From: a virus
IMG/VR virus record: IMGVR_UViG_3300030106_006270
Location: 17,828 to 81,827 of that record
Strand: one strand, 5' to 3'
Length of the DNA stretch: 64,000 nucleotides
Shown: in pieces, positions 45,259-53,125 of the stretch
Layout of the letters: each line of letters opens with the position of its first letter
Position numbering within the stretch: position 1 is the first letter of the stretch
Notes under the pieces: model-generated
Database searches by the model: none
Told to the model about the DNA's origin: nothing
The model's input: only the letters and a program-made list of their open reading frames with translations
Position numbers and translations under genes: made by a program

Positions 45259-45967
45259 CGATAACCTTTTTCATTTTTGTTACATCAAGCGAACAATCAG
45301 TTGCCATATTAACATCTGATATATCTCTTAAATAAATAGGTTCTATGTTAGGATTTTCTTCTTTTACAAAGTCATAGACAGATTTCGACTCACCACCAAC
45401 ATTAATTATACCATTTTCACCCAATAACTTTAGAGTAATCTTAGCAGCATCCTCAATCCACATCAAACTCTTTTTCATATCTTTAATAGCTTTCGGATGT
45501 GGAAATGGTTTTCTGTTCATAGCCATTCTTAATATCAAATGGTTGTCATACATTTGAACTGCACACTCACCACCTAATTTAGACCATCCATACTTTGTAA
45601 ATGGTTTCATAGCATCAGTTTCTTTATAGTTTCCATCCTTACCTTCATAAACATAATCAGTAGATATATAAATTATTTTCTTATTATATCTTTCACACAT
45701 TAATACCACATTAGAAGTTCCAATTATGTTTGTTTGTATACTTAACGATGGATTATCTTCGTGTATAACCATAGGTCTTGTAATAGCACCAGCATGTATT
45801 ACATAATCAAAGTCATTTTGAGATTGATAAAAGTACCTATCTAGTTTCCAATAGTCTCTTATATCGGCTTGTTTTTTTGTTGGTGTTAAAAATGAGTGTT
45901 CGTATTTTCCATACTCAACCAAATGTTTACAAAACTCCCCATCACCTCCTGTAACTAATATTCTCAA
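45242..45967 (-). CDS. RmlD-like dTDP-sugar reductase (SDR)
   Basis: 241 residues. TGGDGEF Rossmann motif (last Gly altered), YVIHAGAITRPMVIHEDNPS, IIYISTDYVYEGKDGNYKET and FTKYGWSKLGGECAV (YxxxK) match dTDP-4-dehydrorhamnose reductase. LRMAMN follows the active site. It probably reduces a 4-keto sugar using NAD(P)H. Confidence 0.83.
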   Translation of the reverse strand: MRILVTGGDGEFCKHLVEYGKYEHSFLTPTKKQADIRDYWKLDRYFYQSQNDFDYVIHAGAITRPMVIHEDNPSLSIQTNIIGTSNVVLMCERYNKKIIYISTDYVYEGKDGNYKETDAMKPFTKYGWSKLGGECAVQMYDNHLILRMAMNRKPFPHPKAIKDMKKSLMWIEDAAKITLKLLGENGIINVGGESKSVYDFVKEENPNIEPIYLRDISDVNMATDCSLDVTKMKKVIDDSII

Positions 45968-46605
45968 TCAAACTCCAAATTATTGTTAAACTTAGCTTTA
46001 ATTTGTTCACCTTCTTTGTCCTTAGACCAGAACATAACTCCTAATGTTTTTCTATCCATACCCTTCGTAATCTCAGGTAATCCATGCCAAGAGTTTTCAG
46101 AACATTTAAATATATTTAATTGATTGAATTTGTAAGGTATAGTTCCATGCTCATCTCCATTATGTATCTTTAAATCGAAAGATGAATCATATTCTTCTGA
46201 TAAACAAAGTATAGCACTAAATTCTCTTTTCCAATCTCTGTGTAATCCATGATGACTAGCATCAACATGCATACCCAAATAACCACCTTCTCCATTTTTG
46301 TTGGGTGTAACCATCATACCACCACCATAATGAGACATATCAGGAAAACACTTAGTATCGAATCCCATTAGTAAATCAGGATTACAATGTGTTGCTATGT
46401 AGTCTAATAAAAGTAAGGCAGGTGCTGGAACATTATCACGTCCCAATTTAGAGCAATATTGAATTTGTCCAGCATCATCTCCACCATACTTTACCCAATC
46501 TTCAACCTCATCAAAACTCTCAGCGGCTGCCCTTACCAATGGTTCTGACGGATGAAAGTTTTCTATTGTCATAGCTGGATATGGTTTTTCAATTTTAGTT
46601 TTCAT
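45964..46605 (-). CDS. 2-oxoglutarate/Fe(II)-dependent oxygenase
   Basis: 213 residues. YLGMHVDASHHGLHRDWKRE has the H-x-D ligands, ENSWHGLPEITKGMDRKTLG the distal His and the 2-oxoglutarate Arg. Strands between (FSAILCLSEEYD, FDLKIHNGDEHGTIPYKFNQ) complete the double-stranded beta helix. It could hydroxylate a sugar, lipid or peptide. Location inside the glycan operon favours a sugar. Confidence 0.85.
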   Translation of the reverse strand: MKTKIEKPYPAMTIENFHPSEPLVRAAAESFDEVEDWVKYGGDDAGQIQYCSKLGRDNVPAPALLLLDYIATHCNPDLLMGFDTKCFPDMSHYGGGMMVTPNKNGEGGYLGMHVDASHHGLHRDWKREFSAILCLSEEYDSSFDLKIHNGDEHGTIPYKFNQLNIFKCSENSWHGLPEITKGMDRKTLGVMFWSKDKEGEQIKAKFNNNLEFD

Positions 46606-47008
46606 TCTTTAACCTTTTAAATTCATCATAGTCTTCAATGTAATCACTAGTATCATAATTTGTATTTGATAAAACTAACAATACTGAACTTTCATTGTGA
46701 TATACCTGTTCATCCCAAATCATCTCTGGAATGTATAATGCTTTGTTTGGTTCGTTCAAAATGTAGTTTCTTCTTTTCTTACCATCGTCACATATAACAG
46801 TCACCCCACCATTTACGGCAATTAAAATCTGCTTAGTTTTATGATGACTGTGCTTTCCTCTATCATTTTGGTCGTGCACATCGTATACATAAAACATTCT
46901 TTTAACTTCAAATGGTATGTCCTTATCTAATTCAATTGGTGTCAACTTACCATCTGGTTCTGTAAATGTTTTTAATGTAAATTTTTTTACATCATCCAAT
47001 GTTGTCAT
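46595..47008 (-). CDS. FdtA/WxcM-like dTDP-sugar 3,4-ketoisomerase
   Basis: 137 residues, cupin fold. RGKHSHHKTKQILIAVNGGV is the FdtA hallmark (R-G-x-H-x-H-x-x-x-x-Q). FEVKRMFYVYDV opens the barrel and LYIPEMIWDEQVYH closes it. FdtA-type enzymes turn dTDP-4-keto-6-deoxyglucose into the 3-keto isomer, a step to 3-aminosugars such as Fuc3NAc. No rmlA/rmlB homologue lies in the window, so the substrate would come from the host. Confidence 0.88.
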   Translation of the reverse strand: MTTLDDVKKFTLKTFTEPDGKLTPIELDKDIPFEVKRMFYVYDVHDQNDRGKHSHHKTKQILIAVNGGVTVICDDGKKRRNYILNEPNKALYIPEMIWDEQVYHNESSVLLVLSNTNYDTSDYIEDYDEFKRLKNEN

Positions 47009-47388
47009 TTATTTTCTGTTCCCCATTCTTCTCCAAAATGCCCAACAGCCACTCTGAACTCATCTTTTGGATTATACTTCTCTGTCAAATAGTATAGTAA
47101 AATAGAATTTGGTTCTAATGCTTTATATCCGTGATAGACACCTGGTTTCATTTCTATTACTCTTGGATTCTTATCTGATAGATAAACAAACTCACAACCA
47201 TCTTCCTCTGTAGCCATTCCAACTTTGAATGAACCTTTTAGACAAGTCCAATAATCAGATTGTATATCATGTTTATGCCAAGCCACAATATGTTCCGTAC
47301 TGTTAACATAAGATACATTTATCTGTCCATCAATAACTTCAAAGACATCTAATAACCTCTGTGCTCTATCGTCTTCATTATAATACAT
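47005..47388 (-). CDS. RmlC-like cupin sugar epimerase
   Basis: 127 residues. IVAWHKHDIQSDYWTCLKGS, PRVIEMKPGVYHGYKALEPN and LLYYLTEKYNPKDEFRVAVG follow dTDP-4-dehydrorhamnose 3,5-epimerase, with the active-site His in the H-x-H/ D-x-W region. The N-terminal third of RmlC is missing, so it is a short version. Activity uncertain. Confidence 0.75.
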   Translation of the reverse strand: MYYNEDDRAQRLLDVFEVIDGQINVSYVNSTEHIVAWHKHDIQSDYWTCLKGSFKVGMATEEDGCEFVYLSDKNPRVIEMKPGVYHGYKALEPNSILLYYLTEKYNPKDEFRVAVGHFGEEWGTENK

Positions 47389-47399
47389 ATCAATCTCCT

Positions 47400-48584
47400 T
47401 TACGAAAATGTCATTATTTTTGGAACATGAGTTATAAATTGTCCACCACTTTCTACGAACTCTCTCTCCGCATTAGCTATTAAACTTTTAAAGTTCCAAG
47501 CACCCAAAAAAGCGTAGTCGTAATCCAAAAGGTTTACTGAATCACGACTTACAACAGGTATAGAAGAGCCTGGTGCGATAGTTCCTTGTTTATCAGGCGT
47601 TGTATCAGTAATACATTCAATCAAATCGGGACCAATTTCACAGTAATTAAATACGGTTGTAGATTTCGATGTGGCACCAATACTTACAACTCTCTTTCCA
47701 TTAAATTTCAAGCCTCTTAGTAACTCAATTAACTCTCTTTTTGATTCCTCAACTCTTTCAGCAAACTCCACATAAGTAGAGAATTCATTGATACCAAAAA
47801 GTTTTTCGTTGAGTATATTATCACTCACGCTTTGCTTTATGGTATTATCTGATGGAATATCTGGTTTCTTAGCATATATTCTGTTTGAACCGCCATGCAC
47901 TGATAGATTATCTACATCAAAAATAATCAAACCATTTTTTCTCAGAATATTATCTAATGCTGTGACTGAGAATACATGCGCGTGTTCATCATATATTTGG
48001 TCATATGAACCTCTCTCTAACATTCTGAGTAAAGATGGGTCTTCGAATACAAACACCCCTTTATCACTTAACAATTCAGAAACTGCGCTGAAACAATCAT
48101 CTAAATCTTGAATGTGGCAAATACAATTAGCAGAGTAAATTAAATCCATTTCCCCAACTGATTCTTTAATTTTGTTAGCTAAGTCAGTTGTCCAAAATTC
48201 TGTCCAAGTTCTGTATCCCATTTCTCCTGTCATTTCTGCAAAGTTATCACAAGGTTCAACACAAAAGGCATCTTCTTTTTTAAAGTTCGATATGAAAGGC
48301 CCGTCATTTGAACCAATCTCTAACACACTTTTTGGTTTGAATTCAGATGCTAACATTTCGGCAGTGCTTTTGAAATGATTAACCATAGGTGTAGATAAAG
48401 ATGTGTTGTATTTGTAATCCTCATTGAACATCATTTCTGGCTTTACGAAGTCTTTCATAGACACAAGTTTCGTTTCTTCATCAAAAACTACTTTCAAATC
48501 GTAAAAAAACTCTGACTCTTTCTCATCACTTCTAAAATTATTTGCTATAGGTTGTTTGCCCAAATTTAAAAACTCTTTCTTCAT
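47400..48584 (-). CDS. Sugar C-methyltransferase (NovU/TylC3-like)
   Basis: 394 residues. The SAM domain is seen in PKSVLEIGSNDGPFISNFKK, CICHIQDLDDCFSAVSELLS and FVFEDPSLLRMLERGSYDQI. YDEHAHVFSVTALDNILRKN and DVDNLSVHGGSNRIYAKKP are signatures of the TDP-sugar C-methyltransferases. The Cys-rich zinc N-terminus of the family is absent (it begins MKKEFLNLGKQPIANNF), a notable shortening. The C-terminal half (KRVVSIGATSKSTTVFNYCE) is complete. It would add a branched methyl group to a deoxysugar. Confidence 0.88.
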   Translation of the reverse strand: MKKEFLNLGKQPIANNFRSDEKESEFFYDLKVVFDEETKLVSMKDFVKPEMMFNEDYKYNTSLSTPMVNHFKSTAEMLASEFKPKSVLEIGSNDGPFISNFKKEDAFCVEPCDNFAEMTGEMGYRTWTEFWTTDLANKIKESVGEMDLIYSANCICHIQDLDDCFSAVSELLSDKGVFVFEDPSLLRMLERGSYDQIYDEHAHVFSVTALDNILRKNGLIIFDVDNLSVHGGSNRIYAKKPDIPSDNTIKQSVSDNILNEKLFGINEFSTYVEFAERVEESKRELIELLRGLKFNGKRVVSIGATSKSTTVFNYCEIGPDLIECITDTTPDKQGTIAPGSSIPVVSRDSVNLLDYDYAFLGAWNFKSLIANAEREFVESGGQFITHVPKIMTFS

Positions 48585-49219
48585 TTTAACTCCTTGTTTA
48601 AAAATAGTAAATCTTTCTGAGATATTTCATCACCTTCATAGTGCTCACCTACGCTCATAGCCTCTTCAAAACCAATACTATTCATATATTTGATAACTTC
48701 ATCACTTGTTGGCGCACCTAAATTATATTCCATATACGCTACTTCTAATATTACAGCAGTTGTTCTGCTAACCAAATTTTCACCACCTTTTAAAATATCT
48801 AACTCAGAACCCTGAGTGTCCATCTTAATCAATTCAAATACTTTTTCATCACTAAATATATCATCTAATCTTTGTAAGGTTACAGTTTCTTCTTGAACAA
48901 GCTGTGGTATATCCCAATAATTAGCTTCTTTATAGTATGAATTACCCTCTGTATGTGGTTTGTCACTTCGAGTGTAGAAAGTAACCTCTCTTTCTACATC
49001 ACCTAAAGCAGCTATCATATATTCATCGTTACTATTAGATGTCAGGTTTAGTAATGTGCTTTCGTGTATTTGATTAGCTTCTATCATAAAAACATTACAG
49101 TAAGGCCAAACTGATTTAGCCCATTTACAGAACTGTCCGGTGTGTGCACCAATATCTAAAACATCTTTTGGCATTAATTGGATATCTCTTAATCTCATAC
49201 CCTCACCATCTCTATACAT
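48581..49219 (-). CDS. FkbM-family methyltransferase
   Basis: 212 residues. PKDVLDIGAHTGQFCKWAKS (SAM motif I), VFMIEANQIHESTLLN, ETVTLQRLDDIFSDEKVFEL then IKMDTQGSELDILKGG (the FkbM K-x-D-x-x-G-x-E block) define the family. FkbM enzymes O-methylate sugars and other hydroxyl groups. Confidence 0.9.
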   Translation of the reverse strand: MYRDGEGMRLRDIQLMPKDVLDIGAHTGQFCKWAKSVWPYCNVFMIEANQIHESTLLNLTSNSNDEYMIAALGDVEREVTFYTRSDKPHTEGNSYYKEANYWDIPQLVQEETVTLQRLDDIFSDEKVFELIKMDTQGSELDILKGGENLVSRTTAVILEVAYMEYNLGAPTSDEVIKYMNSIGFEEAMSVGEHYEGDEISQKDLLFLNKELK

Positions 49220-49946
49220 TATTCAACTCCTCTAAGATTTCAACATCATCACAGACTCTTTTTATCTGTGTATAGTATTGTCCACTATTTTCTTTGCCAG
49301 GCACACCCCAAGGTTTGTGTATTCCAAATGGAGCGTTGTCATCTAACGGATACATATAACTACTGTCTATAGAAAAACTTAAAACCTCTTTTACCTTTGG
49401 TCTATCAGTAACGCAAGCAGAAACAAAATAGTCTTCACAAGGATTACCCCCATTAGCTAAATATGATTCTAACTTATTTTCTATTATATCTAACATAAAT
49501 TCTTTCTTTCTAAACGACACCCCGCCATTCATAACTCTGTCATATGTTTGTTCCAAAGATGATATATCAAATGGAAACCCCCACCAGCCACCAATGTAGT
49601 TATGGTGCATGTAATCATCTATTTTGTATTTCGAATTAGTACATAACATTGTATCACACTCAAAGTACAAAACATTATCTGCTACAACTTGGTTCCAAAA
49701 TTTGCTGGTTAACATTATATCTAAACTTGACTCATCTGCTGTGATTGATTTTATGTTGAGATTAGTAAAGGTAGTTTTTTCAAAATATTTTTCATTTGAG
49801 ATAAATTCATTTATGTATTCAAAATTATCAGTGCCATAAAATATTTGTAGTTGCCAATCATCTGGCAAAACTGACATTACATTATTTATTACGAATGGTA
49901 GAGCTTTATGTTTTCTAGTCTCTACTATTATCGCTACTTTCTCCAT
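49212..49946 (-). CDS. DUF5672-type putative glycosyltransferase
   Basis: 244 residues. VAIIVETRKHKALPFVINNV, DNVLYFECDTMLC (D-x-D-like), YIGGWWGFPFDISSL, RVMNGGVSFRKKEFMLDIIE and FGIHKPWGVPG are the features of DUF5672 proteins, which belong to the GT-A superfamily. Substrate unknown. Confidence 0.78.
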   Translation of the reverse strand: MEKVAIIVETRKHKALPFVINNVMSVLPDDWQLQIFYGTDNFEYINEFISNEKYFEKTTFTNLNIKSITADESSLDIMLTSKFWNQVVADNVLYFECDTMLCTNSKYKIDDYMHHNYIGGWWGFPFDISSLEQTYDRVMNGGVSFRKKEFMLDIIENKLESYLANGGNPCEDYFVSACVTDRPKVKEVLSFSIDSSYMYPLDDNAPFGIHKPWGVPGKENSGQYYTQIKRVCDDVEILEELNNV

Positions 49947-51556
49947 AACTTACTTACCAATATACCGTAATCTCTGAAATACAAATGGTCTATATTAGTT
50001 CTTAGAAAACAATCTAATCCATGCTCTGGCGTTTCAACTATTGGTTCTCTATCATTGAAGCTGGTATTTAATACTATGGGAACACCAGTCTTTTTCCTAA
50101 ACTTATCGATAAAATTATAGTACCATTCATTATCTTCTTTTTTCACAGTCTGAAGTCTAGCAGTATAATCATGATGTAAAACCGCTGGAACTTTTTCACC
50201 CATTCCCTCTTTGAACTTAAGCGCAATGCTCATATATGGACTGTCAACATCATGTACAAACCAATCTTTGACATAATCTCTGAGTATTGATGGTGCGAAT
50301 GGTCGAAACCACTGTCTATGTTTTACCTTTTCATTTACTATATCTTTGTTTTCTTCTGACCTCGGGTCTGCTAAAATACTTCTATTACCTAACGCTCTCC
50401 TACCTGACTCAGAGCCACCACCGAAAACTGAAATGATTTTCTTTTGAGTCATTAACTCAATCACATAATCATCGTCACAACCGATAGTTTCAATTTCATC
50501 TGCTCTATCTAATATGGCAGATTCAACCTGTTCTTCGCTGTAAGTATATCCCAAATAAGGACTCCAATTCTTTGGATTGTCATATACTCTTGGTTTATCT
50601 AAGATTTGATGCCAGACATATCGAGAAGAACCTAATGATAATCCCGCATCATATGGTATTGGGTCACAGAATATGTTGATACCAGGAAACCAATCAAACA
50701 TCTTACCAACTGAAACACAATTCAAACTGACACCACCTGATAAACACAAATTCTTTGGTTTATACTTTTCGATGTAAGGAGTTAAATATGCTTTCATAAT
50801 CTCCTCAGTTTCAGCCTGTAGTGCAGCAGCTACGTGAAAACCTTCTCTTTCGTCTCTTCTAGTCTCTTTTGCCAAAAGTCCGTGATTTTTTGGTGTTACA
50901 TAGCCATCTTTCATATTTTTGAAATGTCCTCGATATTTCTCAGGATCTCCAAGTGCAGCCATACCCATAACTGTGCCTGCTTGGTCGCCTCTTGGGTCTC
51001 CCCAAGTACCAAGTCCAAATATTTCTCTCGTAACATTAGCCCAATAGAACCCTATATTTATCTTTGTATTAGGTATCATTTTCAGTGGTTCAATTTTATT
51101 ATCCTTCCCCAACCAAAAAGTTGTACAGGTATTTACTGCACTTTTACTAGTGTCTATCTCATCTTTATGGTGTAAGGAACCATCTTGATTGTCTACACCA
51201 CCACCATCAATAGTCATTATTAGTGCTTCTTTGAAGTTACTACTGAAGAAAGCATTTGCTGCATGTGCTTGATGGTGTCCTGTAACATATAATCTACCAC
51301 CATTCTTCTTTACTACTTCTTCACACATCTCAAGGTCATCCATATATTTATTATCTCTAGGCCCGCCTGTTCTGTGTGTAGTCATAGAATCTATGTTGTT
51401 GACATCTTCATCATTATCTATAAAGAATTTTATCGAATTAGCAACGCAATTTTTTATTCTGTTAAATCTTTCTATTTCATTATGTACCTTTGGAACACCA
51501 TCTTCTAAAACTGAGTATGAAGCATCGTGTGCACTGTGAAAACCTACTATTTTCAT
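49934..51556 (-). CDS. NodU/CmcH-family carbamoyltransferase
   Basis: 540 residues, normal length. The N-terminal ASKHA domain has GFHSAHDASYSVLEDG and GHHQAHAANAFFSSNFKEAL with ALIMTIDGGGVDN, the His/Asp metal and carbamoyl-adenylate site. The C-terminal YrdC-like part has VFGGGSESGRRALGNRSILA, LADPRSEENKDIVNEKVKHR and VPIVLNTSFNDREPIVETPE. The enzyme makes carbamoyl-AMP from carbamoyl phosphate and ATP and carbamoylates a sugar hydroxyl. It sits directly downstream of the phosphonate module. Confidence 0.93.
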   Translation of the reverse strand: MKIVGFHSAHDASYSVLEDGVPKVHNEIERFNRIKNCVANSIKFFIDNDEDVNNIDSMTTHRTGGPRDNKYMDDLEMCEEVVKKNGGRLYVTGHHQAHAANAFFSSNFKEALIMTIDGGGVDNQDGSLHHKDEIDTSKSAVNTCTTFWLGKDNKIEPLKMIPNTKINIGFYWANVTREIFGLGTWGDPRGDQAGTVMGMAALGDPEKYRGHFKNMKDGYVTPKNHGLLAKETRRDEREGFHVAAALQAETEEIMKAYLTPYIEKYKPKNLCLSGGVSLNCVSVGKMFDWFPGINIFCDPIPYDAGLSLGSSRYVWHQILDKPRVYDNPKNWSPYLGYTYSEEQVESAILDRADEIETIGCDDDYVIELMTQKKIISVFGGGSESGRRALGNRSILADPRSEENKDIVNEKVKHRQWFRPFAPSILRDYVKDWFVHDVDSPYMSIALKFKEGMGEKVPAVLHHDYTARLQTVKKEDNEWYYNFIDKFRKKTGVPIVLNTSFNDREPIVETPEHGLDCFLRTNIDHLYFRDYGILVSKLWRK

Positions 51557-52311
51557 TTTAAAACCTCCTGTAAAGTCTTTCTATCTATAAATATATCACA
51601 TTCTTGAATCTTGTCATATTTTAATGCTTCATCAATTATCAAATCAATATCTACTGCGAAGAAAAAAACCTCTTTTGTTATATCACTCACATCCACTCCC
51701 ATAAATTTTGAAATCTTTGGTAAAAAGTATCCCAAAGCTCTACCGTGGGATACTCCGTAAATGCCTGTCATTGGGTAAGATAAAGAATGTAGTAAGTTAG
51801 TGCCTGTTATCTCTATAGCCTTTCCACCTAACCTACCAGCTCTTATTAAATCTACCACACTACCCTTTTTTCTAAGAATATCAAGTCCTTCAATGCAATA
51901 TTTTTTACTAACCTTTGTTTTGTTTTTCGAAAACATACTGTCCAAAAAATGACTAACAACATCACAGGTTGTATCTTCTATAACCCTTTCTGGCAGATTC
52001 AAAAACTCTGAATTAATTATAACCTCTTTTGGTTTCTGTCTTTTTAAACTTTTTTTATCAGTTCCATCCCAATATACAGACCAAGAGGTTTCTGTAGCAC
52101 CTGATGCTGTAGTGGGATAACAAACTATAGGTTTACTACTTAATATTTTTGCAGTATCAACAACTGCACCACCACCAATTGCAGTCACCTTTTCATAAGA
52201 ACCTACCTCTGATAATATACTGACATCAGGCGCTCCTTTAACCACTCTAACTTCATCAAAATCGCTAAGAAAATCTTTTGTAGATTCTGAACATACTAAA
52301 AGTTTACTCAA
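51553..52311 (-). CDS. Iron-type alcohol dehydrogenase, candidate phosphonoacetaldehyde reductase
   Basis: 252 residues, against about 380 for the family. TAIGGGAVVDTAKILSSKPI (nucleotide GGG motif), CYPTTASGATETSWSVYWDG, and the metal ligands D in TTCDVVSHFLDS and His in GVSHGRALG remain. The N-terminal and C-terminal parts are trimmed. With PEP mutase and phosphonopyruvate decarboxylase next door, it probably reduces phosphonoacetaldehyde to 2-hydroxyethylphosphonate, as PhpC does. That substrate is an inference from context. Confidence 0.82.
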   Translation of the reverse strand: MSKLLVCSESTKDFLSDFDEVRVVKGAPDVSILSEVGSYEKVTAIGGGAVVDTAKILSSKPIVCYPTTASGATETSWSVYWDGTDKKSLKRQKPKEVIINSEFLNLPERVIEDTTCDVVSHFLDSMFSKNKTKVSKKYCIEGLDILRKKGSVVDLIRAGRLGGKAIEITGTNLLHSLSYPMTGIYGVSHGRALGYFLPKISKFMGVDVSDITKEVFFFAVDIDLIIDEALKYDKIQECDIFIDRKTLQEVLK

Positions 52312-52763
52312 AATAACTCCTTAATTTGTTTGGTATTTTTTTGACAATCCAACTTAACTCTACCTGTTTTGCCATCGTTAGTAATTTTGAATATCTTAGT
52401 AATTCCCAATAGATTCGTACCTAATGATACACACTCAAATCCACCAACGGATTCATGACACTCATTGTCTAAGACATATACAAACAGATTTTTCAAATCC
52501 CGTTCAACTATAGTGTGTGTTATACCTAAGTGCATTAGAAGAGCGGCATCACCACTTATAACAACTATGTCTTTATCCGTATTAGCAGCCATACCTAACC
52601 CAATACAAGGAGCTAATCCCATACTACCCTGCATATAGAATATGTTTTTGTTTTCAGGAAATATATTGTACATAGCTCGAGAAATGTAACCAGTGCTTGT
52701 AATAAATACAGCATCTTCATGATATGATACAATCGTATCTAATACAAATTCTCTACTGTTCAT
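52308..52763 (-). CDS. Phosphonopyruvate decarboxylase, TPP-binding (PP) subunit
   Basis: 151 residues. FYMQGSMGLAPCIGLGMAAN and IVVISGDAALLMHLGITHTI (GDA...; TPP-Mg site) with YVLDNECHESVGGFECVSLG (N of the GDG-x25-N-type motif) match the C-terminal half of phosphonopyruvate and sulfopyruvate decarboxylases. The Pyr-domain half is a separate gene (52760-53125), so the enzyme is split, as in ComD/ComE. The genes overlap by 4 bases, giving equal subunits. Confidence 0.86.
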   Translation of the reverse strand: MNSREFVLDTIVSYHEDAVFITSTGYISRAMYNIFPENKNIFYMQGSMGLAPCIGLGMAANTDKDIVVISGDAALLMHLGITHTIVERDLKNLFVYVLDNECHESVGGFECVSLGTNLLGITKIFKITNDGKTGRVKLDCQKNTKQIKELF

Positions 52764-53125
52764 ACTATAATAAAATTTTCATATCCGATTAATTCCAACA
52801 TTTCTTTATCAACCCTACCCATAACCTCATGTTGTGGTAAGGTGTGTCTGTGACCAATAACTAAAAATGGATGTATATTATGTGGTATACACAAACTTGT
52901 CAAAGCATTTATACAATTACCAAGACCTGAGTTTTGTAGGTAAACACAACTTTTCGAACCAGCTAATTCTGCACCAACTGCGATACCAATAGCTTGCCCT
53001 TCATTAAGAGCTGGTATGTGATTGAAGCCTGAGTTTTCAATTTGTCTTATGAAAAATTTCAGTCTACTATCTGGCACACCAGTGAAAAAATCGTATCCGT
53101 CTGGTAAATCTGACATATCAAACAT
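52760..53125 (-). CDS. Phosphonopyruvate decarboxylase, Pyr subunit
   Basis: 121 residues. YDFFTGVPDSRLKFFIRQIE, HIPALNEGQAIGIAVGAELA (Glu that activates TPP in NEG) and YLQNSGLGNCINALTSL are the Pyr-domain motifs of PPD. With the PP subunit it converts phosphonopyruvate to phosphonoacetaldehyde and CO2, the step that pulls the unfavourable PEP mutase reaction forward. The start overlaps the end of the PEP mutase gene. Confidence 0.88.
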   Translation of the reverse strand: MFDMSDLPDGYDFFTGVPDSRLKFFIRQIENSGFNHIPALNEGQAIGIAVGAELAGSKSCVYLQNSGLGNCINALTSLCIPHNIHPFLVIGHRHTLPQHEVMGRVDKEMLELIGYENFIIV

